Origin: Gallaecimonas sp. GXIMD4217
GTDB taxonomy: Bacteria > Pseudomonadota > Gammaproteobacteria > Enterobacterales > Gallaecimonadaceae
NCBI RefSeq assembly: GCF_038087665.1
Contig: NZ_CP149925.1
Span: forward strand, 2,666,870-2,730,869
Reading direction: 5' to 3'
Length of the DNA: 64,000 nucleotides
Each line of letters opens with the position of its first letter. Position 1 is the stretch's first letter. Positions 59,138 to 64,000 of the stretch are shown in pieces. The notes under the pieces were generated by a model. That model saw only the letters and a list, made by a program, of their open reading frames with translations, ran no database searches and was not told where the DNA came from. The translations under genes and the position numbers were made by a program.

Positions 59138-60460
59138 TTATTCCTCATCGCCTTGCCAGATGCTGGGCTTGGTGACCCTCAGGGAGGCCAGCAGCTGGCC
59201 CGTGGCATTCAGGACCCGGTAGCGGGCCAGGATCTCGTCGAACTCGGCGTTCAGGTAGTCGCGGCGGGCGCTGAACAGCTCGTTCTCGGTATCCAGCAGA
59301 TCCAGCAGGGTGCGCTTGCCCAGGTTGAACTGCTTGTCGTAGGCGACCTGGGTTTCCTTGCTGGCTTCCACGTGCTGGCGAATGTACTTCTTCTGCATGT
59401 CCAGGCTCTGCAGGGCAGCCCAGGACAGCCTCAGGCCTTCCTGGACCTCGCGCCAGGCGCGGGCCTGGACTTCCTTGGCTTCGCCCAGCTTGTAGGTGGT
59501 TTCGCGGACCCGGGCCGAATCCTTGCCGCCGGCAAAGAGGTTGTAGCGCATGCGCACCATGGCGGTGAGGTCGTTGTTGTGGCCCTCGAAACCGTCCAGG
59601 TCGTTGTTGAGGCTCTTGTCCACTTCCAAGGTGAACTTGGGATAGTAGTTGCTCTTGGCGCTTTCCCGTTCGGACACGGCGGCGCTGACGTCATAGGACG
59701 CGGACTTCAGCACCGGGTGGTTGTCCTGGGCCATCTGCAGGGCGGTATCCAGGTTGGCCGGCAGCATGTCGGCATCCGGAACCGGGATCACCAGGTCCTC
59801 GGGACGCTCGTTGACCACCCGCACATAGTTGGCCACGGCATCGTCGTAGTTGTTCTGGGCCGCCATCACATTGGCGTGGGCCCGGGCCAGACGACCGCTG
59901 ATCTGGGCCAGATCCGAGCTGGAGCCCAGGCCGGCCTTGGTGCGCTTCTCGATCTTGTCGAAGATGGCCTGGTGGGAGTCCAGGTTCTTCCTGGCCAGCT
60001 CCAGGATGGCGCGGCTGCGCAGCACATCCACATAGACCCGAGCCACGTCCAGGGCGGTGTTTTCGGCGGCGGAGAAGAGGTTGAACTGCTCGGCCAGGGC
60101 CTCGTTTTCCAGGCGATCCAGTTCGGAGGTCACCCGGAAGCCGTCGAAGATCAGCTGACGCAGGGAAACCGATGCCTCACCCCGGTCCAGCTCCACCTTG
60201 TGCTCGCCGCGGGCGCGCACCGTGGGGCTGTCGGTCTTTTCGTAACCGTAACCGGCCGCCACATCCAGCTGCGGCAGGTAGTCGGCCTTGACCTGGTTGC
60301 GCTGCTCCTGGAGCGCCTTGAAGCGGGTGAAGCTGATGCGCAGGTCGGGGTGGCTGTCGAGGGTGTCGGCCACCGTCTGTTCCAGGGAGGCGGCACCTGC
60401 GGTGCCCGCCATGGCCAGGGACAGGGCGGCAAGGGCGAACTGCCTTGTTCTCGTCTTCAT
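59138..60460 (-). CDS. lapE: TolC-family outer membrane channel LapE/AggA
   Basis: This 440-residue protein has a signal peptide (MKTRTRQFALAALSLAMAGTAGA) and the duplicated TolC-type coiled-coil layout (RISFTRFKALQEQRNQVKADYLPQLDVAAGYG at the start, and the second repeat SAAVSERESAKSNYYPKFTLEV). It forms the outer membrane exit of the type I system made of LapB and LapC. The next gene, ompA-like, starts six bases after its stop. Confidence 0.93.
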   Translation of the reverse strand: MKTRTRQFALAALSLAMAGTAGAASLEQTVADTLDSHPDLRISFTRFKALQEQRNQVKADYLPQLDVAAGYGYEKTDSPTVRARGEHKVELDRGEASVSLRQLIFDGFRVTSELDRLENEALAEQFNLFSAAENTALDVARVYVDVLRSRAILELARKNLDSHQAIFDKIEKRTKAGLGSSSDLAQISGRLARAHANVMAAQNNYDDAVANYVRVVNERPEDLVIPVPDADMLPANLDTALQMAQDNHPVLKSASYDVSAAVSERESAKSNYYPKFTLEVDKSLNNDLDGFEGHNNDLTAMVRMRYNLFAGGKDSARVRETTYKLGEAKEVQARAWREVQEGLRLSWAALQSLDMQKKYIRQHVEASKETQVAYDKQFNLGKRTLLDLLDTENELFSARRDYLNAEFDEILARYRVLNATGQLLASLRVTKPSIWQGDEE

Positions 60461-60471
60461 GGTTTCCTCTG

Positions 60472-61824
60472 TTAGCGTTCTCTCATGGCCGTGTAACGGG
60501 CCCTTAGTATTGGTTTTAGCAGGTATTCCATCACCGTCTTCTGCCCGGTGATGATGTCTACCTCGGTCAGCATGCCCGGGATGATGGGCAGCTCTTCTTC
60601 GCCGCGATTGAGGTAGGGCTTGTCCGTCTTGACCCTGACCAGATAGAAGGCGTTGCCTTCCTCGTCGACGATAGAATCGGCACTGATATGCTCCAGGGTG
60701 CCGTTCAGGCCCCCGTAGATAGTGAAGTCATAGGCGCTCAGGCGTACCACCACGGGCAGGCCGGGACGCAGGAAGGCGATGTCCTTGGGGCTGATCTTGG
60801 CTTCCACCAGCAGCTGATCCTCGGCCGGCACTATCTCCAGCACATTGGTGCCGGCGGTGACCACGGCCCCCAGGGTGTTGACGTGCAGCGTCTTGACCGT
60901 GCCCTTGACCGGTGCCACCAGGTTGGTGCGCTGCACCCTGTCCTGGAGGCCGGCGCGGCCCTCGCGCAGCGAGGCCAGCTGCAGCTCGAACTTGCGCAGC
61001 TCCTCCTGGACCTTGGAGCGGAAGCTGAGCGCCGCCTCGCGGCGCTTGAAAATGGCCTCGTCCCGGGCGGCAATGACCCTGGGCCTGTTGGTCTTGGAGG
61101 CGGCCAGTTCGCCGCGCAGGTCGTTGATCTGGCGGCTGAGCTGCAGCAGCTCCACCTCGCTCACCACCCCCTGCTCGGCCAGGGGCCGGGTCAGGGCCAG
61201 CTCCTTCTCGGCCAGATCCAGGCTGGATTGCTGGTGCTTGATGCGCGAATCCAGCTCGATGAGCTCCTGGGAGCGCTGCTGGACCTGCTCGCCAAGGATG
61301 GCCAGCTGGTTGGCCAGGCTCTGGATCCGCTCCTGGTATTCGGCGGTCTGGCGCCGTACCAGCTCCCCTTCCTTTTCCAGGAAGGCCTTGGGATAGGACA
61401 AGGATTCCTGGCGCAGCTGGACCTGCTCACGCCAGTCGGCTTCTTCCCGGATGTTGACGGTGCGCAGCTCGGCATCGAGACGGATGATGGAGGCCTGCAG
61501 GCCCTTGAGCTCCTGTTCCTTCTGGAGGTAGTCGGAACGGAAGCGGGTGTCGTCGATGCGCAGCAGCGGCTGGCCCTTTTCCACCTGCTGGCCTTCCTGG
61601 ACGAAGATCTCCTGGACCACGCCACCGTCCACGCTCTGGATGATCTGGACCTGCTTGGAGGGGATCACCTTGCCCTGGCCGCGGGTGACTTCGTCGAGGT
61701 CGGCGAAGCAGGCCCAGGTGACGAAGGCCAGGATCACCGCCGCCAGGATCCAGATGGTCAGGCGCTGGTAACGCAGCTTGGTCTGCATCAGCTGTTCTTG
61801 GGGATCCAGTGACCAATCAGCCAT
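60472..61824 (-). CDS. lapC: Type I secretion membrane fusion protein LapC
   Basis: This 450-residue HlyD-family protein has one membrane segment near residues 25-45, a lipoyl-like beta domain (GQQVEKGQPLLRIDD), long coiled coil between about 105 and 300, and the beta-barrel domain (VKGTVKTLHVNTLGAVVTAGTNVLEIVPAEDQLLVEAKI). It joins LapB to LapE across the periplasm. It overlaps the lapB 3' end by eight bases. Confidence 0.94.
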   Translation of the reverse strand: MADWSLDPQEQLMQTKLRYQRLTIWILAAVILAFVTWACFADLDEVTRGQGKVIPSKQVQIIQSVDGGVVQEIFVQEGQQVEKGQPLLRIDDTRFRSDYLQKEQELKGLQASIIRLDAELRTVNIREEADWREQVQLRQESLSYPKAFLEKEGELVRRQTAEYQERIQSLANQLAILGEQVQQRSQELIELDSRIKHQQSSLDLAEKELALTRPLAEQGVVSEVELLQLSRQINDLRGELAASKTNRPRVIAARDEAIFKRREAALSFRSKVQEELRKFELQLASLREGRAGLQDRVQRTNLVAPVKGTVKTLHVNTLGAVVTAGTNVLEIVPAEDQLLVEAKISPKDIAFLRPGLPVVVRLSAYDFTIYGGLNGTLEHISADSIVDEEGNAFYLVRVKTDKPYLNRGEEELPIIPGMLTEVDIITGQKTVMEYLLKPILRARYTAMRER

Positions 61825-63955
61825 TTGCCCCTCCCTGCTTCAGCCAGTTCATGACCTCCAGCTTGGCGCCATGGCGCAGCATGCGTCCATGGTCCATGAC
61901 CACCAGGTTGTCCACTACCTCCAGCATAGTCTGCTTGTGGGTGACCAGGACCAGGGTGATGTCCCTGGGCAGCCTGGCCAGGCTCTGGCGTACCAGCTGC
62001 TCCGTGGCCGGATCCAGGCTGGCGGTGGGCTCGTCCAGGATCAGTACCCTGGGCCTGAGCACCAGGGCCCGGGCCAGGGCCACCAGTTGCCGCTGGCCCC
62101 GTGACAGCATCTGGCCGCCCTCGCCCACCCGCCGGGACAGGCCGGAGGCGTCCACGTCGGTAAAGGCGGACAGGCCGGCGGCCTCGGCCGCCTCTATGAC
62201 CTGGGCGTCGCTGATGTCACCCAGGCCGAAGGCGATGTTGTCGCGGATGCTGCCGGACACCAGGCGGGCGTCCTGGGCCAGGTAGCCGATGCCGCGGCGC
62301 AGATCCATGGGGTGGCGCTGGCGGATCTCCACGCCGTCTACCAGCAGGTTGCCGCTGCTGGGGTGGTAGAGCCCCATCATCAACCGGGCCAGGGTGGACT
62401 TGCCGGAGCCGGTGCGGCCGATGATGCCGACCCGGCTGCCGGGCTTGATCAGCAGGTCCAGCTTCGACACGGCCGGCAGCTCGGTGTCGGGATAGCTGAA
62501 TTCCACTCCGGCCAGGCGCAGCTCGCCCCGCTCTATGGGCCTGTGCAGGTGTGAGCGGCCGGTGCTGAGCTCGTCGGGCGCGGCCAGCTGCTGCTCCAGG
62601 GAATCCAGGCCCATCTTGCCCTGCTGGTAGCGGGTGATGAGGCCGGCGGCCTGGGCAAAGGGCGACACCACCCGGGACGACAGCATCACTGTGGCGATGA
62701 TGGCACCCAGGCTGCCCTCGCCTTCGGCAATGGCGTACACGCCCAGGATCACCACGGTGATGGTGGTGAGCTGGACCATGAGGTTGGACAGGCCCGACAG
62801 GCGGTGCTGCAGATCCCGGGCCTGGTTCTGTACCAGGCCGAGGCGGGCGGTCAACAGCTCCCAGGTCTTCTGGCAGCGGCCCTCGGCGCCACAGGCCTTG
62901 ATGAACTCCGGCATGGCCAGGATCTCGGCCAGCTGGCCCTGGCGGATGGCGGCCAGTTCGGCGCTGTCCAGCACCGTCTTGTGCATGGGCTTGGCCAGCA
63001 GCCAGGCCGCGCCCAGCAGCACCAGGGCGGCCAGCAGCGGCGCCACCACCACCCAGCCGCCGATGACGGCGATGATCAGCAGGAACAGCAGCGCAAAGGG
63101 CAGGTCAATCAGCAGCACCAGGGTCGAGGAGGTGATGAACTCCCGCACGTACTCGAAGTCCTGGAAACGCTTCAGGGCCTGGCCCAGGGAGCCGGGCCTG
63201 TTGACCAGCGGCTGCCCCAGCACCTTGCTCATCAGCACCTGTGCCAGCTTCTGTTCGGCCTGGCGGCCGGCCAAGTCCAGCAGCCGGGTGCGGGTCAGCC
63301 TGAGCACGCCGTCGAAGACGAAGGCGGTCAGGGCACCGGCGGCCAGTACCCAGAGGGTGTCGAAGGCCAGGTTCGGCACCACCCGGTCGTAGACGTTCAT
63401 GGAAAACAGCGGCACCACCAGCGCAAAGAGGTTGATGACCAGGGAGCCGATCAGGCAATCACGGTACAGCGACTTGTGCTGCCAGAGGGTCCGCCAGAAC
63501 AGGCCCGGGCGGCTGTCCACCGGGGCCTGTTCGGCATGGCCGTCACCGGCCTGCTGGAGCAGGAAGGCATAGCCCTGGTAAAGCTCGGCGAAGGCCTCCT
63601 GGCTCAGATCTTCCACCTGGCCCGACTCTGGGCGGTACAACCGTACCACCTGGCCCCATTCGGTGAGGATCCCGGCCTGGCGGTCCTTGAGCAGTACCAG
63701 CATCGGCAGGGCGTAGCGATCGAGCTGGCCCTGGGCCAGCTTGACCAGCCGGGCGGACAGGCCGCCCTTGCTGGCAACCCGGGGGAAGTAGTCCGGATCC
63801 AGCCGCTGCTCCGGCCCCAGCGGCACGCCGGCCAGCAGGGCCTGGTCGGACAGCGGCCGCCCCTCCTTGGCCAACAGCCATTTGAGGCAATCCAACAGGG
63901 GATCCGGTTGCTCGGCCCGGCCGAGCGACCACGCTTGGGTCTTCGCTTCCATCAA
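61817..63955 (-). CDS. lapB: Type I secretion ABC transporter LapB
   Basis: This 712-residue protein has an N-terminal C39-like peptidase domain (about 1-135) that has no His after DRYALPMLVLLKDRQ, so it is likely a non-cleaving, substrate-binding domain as in RTX exporters. Membrane segments follow from about 160 to 430, then the ATPase with Walker A GRTGSGKSTL, signature LSRGQRQLV, Walker B VLILDEPTASLD and the His loop VTHK. It starts six bases after the stop of an upstream gene at the window edge. Confidence 0.95.
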   Translation of the reverse strand: MMEAKTQAWSLGRAEQPDPLLDCLKWLLAKEGRPLSDQALLAGVPLGPEQRLDPDYFPRVASKGGLSARLVKLAQGQLDRYALPMLVLLKDRQAGILTEWGQVVRLYRPESGQVEDLSQEAFAELYQGYAFLLQQAGDGHAEQAPVDSRPGLFWRTLWQHKSLYRDCLIGSLVINLFALVVPLFSMNVYDRVVPNLAFDTLWVLAAGALTAFVFDGVLRLTRTRLLDLAGRQAEQKLAQVLMSKVLGQPLVNRPGSLGQALKRFQDFEYVREFITSSTLVLLIDLPFALLFLLIIAVIGGWVVVAPLLAALVLLGAAWLLAKPMHKTVLDSAELAAIRQGQLAEILAMPEFIKACGAEGRCQKTWELLTARLGLVQNQARDLQHRLSGLSNLMVQLTTITVVILGVYAIAEGEGSLGAIIATVMLSSRVVSPFAQAAGLITRYQQGKMGLDSLEQQLAAPDELSTGRSHLHRPIERGELRLAGVEFSYPDTELPAVSKLDLLIKPGSRVGIIGRTGSGKSTLARLMMGLYHPSSGNLLVDGVEIRQRHPMDLRRGIGYLAQDARLVSGSIRDNIAFGLGDISDAQVIEAAEAAGLSAFTDVDASGLSRRVGEGGQMLSRGQRQLVALARALVLRPRVLILDEPTASLDPATEQLVRQSLARLPRDITLVLVTHKQTMLEVVDNLVVMDHGRMLRHGAKLEVMNWLKQGGANG

Positions 63956-63961
63956 TGCGCC

Positions 63962-64000
63962 TTAGATGATGTGCTCGTCTTGTGGCACCAGCATAGCCAA
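63962..64000 (-). CDS. C-terminal end of an upstream gene, possibly the secreted adhesin
   Basis: The minus strand shows a frame ending LAMLVPQDEHII and stop at 63962. Only 12 codons are in the window. In known lap/bpf loci the adhesin gene precedes the ABC transporter, and type I substrates end with a few hydrophobic residues after an acidic stretch, which this tail fits. The identity is inference. Confidence 0.4.
   Translation of the reverse strand: MAMLVPQDEHII

Noticed and set aside
61817-63955. Active C39 peptidase in LapB
   Set aside because: A Cys occurs in the N-terminal part, but the His and Asp expected after it are absent, so cleavage of a leader is not claimed.
1-64000. CRISPR arrays, tRNA or rRNA genes
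   Set aside because: No regularly spaced repeats of 25-40 bases and no cloverleaf or rRNA-like stretch found by eye; the only tandem repeat is the DUF2333 triplication.

Overview
The window looks like chromosome of a GC-rich gammaproteobacterium. The evidence is gene order: dnaB next to alr, ycbB next to ycbK, a complete cysJIHGDN-C-Q sulfate assimilation operon, an aggregation/biofilm secretion cluster arranged as in Shewanella, and families typical of Shewanella, Vibrio, Aeromonas or Gallaecimonas-type bacteria (TIGR04219, DUF2333, DUF2164, DUF3137/LemA). The species cannot be fixed from the sequence alone. I see no rRNA, tRNA or CRISPR array.

Layout. 1-5.3 kb: a partial unknown protein, a diguanylate cyclase, two small genes, ahpC and ahpF with a hairpin between them, and an orphan yfaE-type ferredoxin. 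5.3-13.9 kb: a Xaa-Pro aminopeptidase behind a secreted metzincin; an MFS transporter coupled to ytfJ; a murein pair (mepK, ldtD); an unknown gene. 13.9-24.0 kb: nine co-directional, mostly overlapping sulfate assimilation genes (cysJ, I, H, G, D, N, an SLC13 permease, cysC, cysQ), divergent from a GAF protein resembling free-methionine-sulfoxide reductase. 24.9-31.3 kb: periplasmic and outer-membrane proteins, DUF2333 with a triplicated 3' end, a PCu(A)C copper chaperone, an enoyl-CoA hydratase/isomerase behind a FadR-like operator, a small PspC-containing envelope operon behind a sigma-54-like promoter, and dusA. 31.4-35.3 kb: an accessory patch with a DnaJ-type zinc-finger membrane protein, two membrane proteins (one ending in a WYL-like domain), and an intact ISAs1-type insertion sequence with 10-bp target duplications. 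35.3-44.7 kb: two GNAT/YjbQ genes, a 7TMR-DISM diguanylate cyclase, a DUF3137-LemA-NTF2-like operon, a YafY-type regulator divergent from a GST across a perfect palindrome, a class D beta-lactamase, and small genes. 44.7-48.0 kb: an AT-rich insert holding a broken gene and a putative periplasmic protein, flanked by REP-like hairpins, then an S41 peptidase and a gene-free repeat-like stretch. 48.0-55.9 kb: alr, dnaB, pldA, an S46 dipeptidyl peptidase and an AsmA protein.

55.9-64.0 kb is the most coherent system: lapB, lapC, lapE (type I secretion), an OmpA-like lipoprotein, lapG (periplasmic cysteine protease) and lapD (degenerate GGDEF-EAL receptor), all on the minus strand. This is the c-di-GMP-gated machinery that secretes a giant adhesin and holds it at the surface. 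The last 39 bases contain the final 12 codons of an upstream gene, which may be the adhesin itself. Two diguanylate cyclases elsewhere in the window (one with an inhibitory site, one without) could feed this switch, though nothing in the sequence links them directly.
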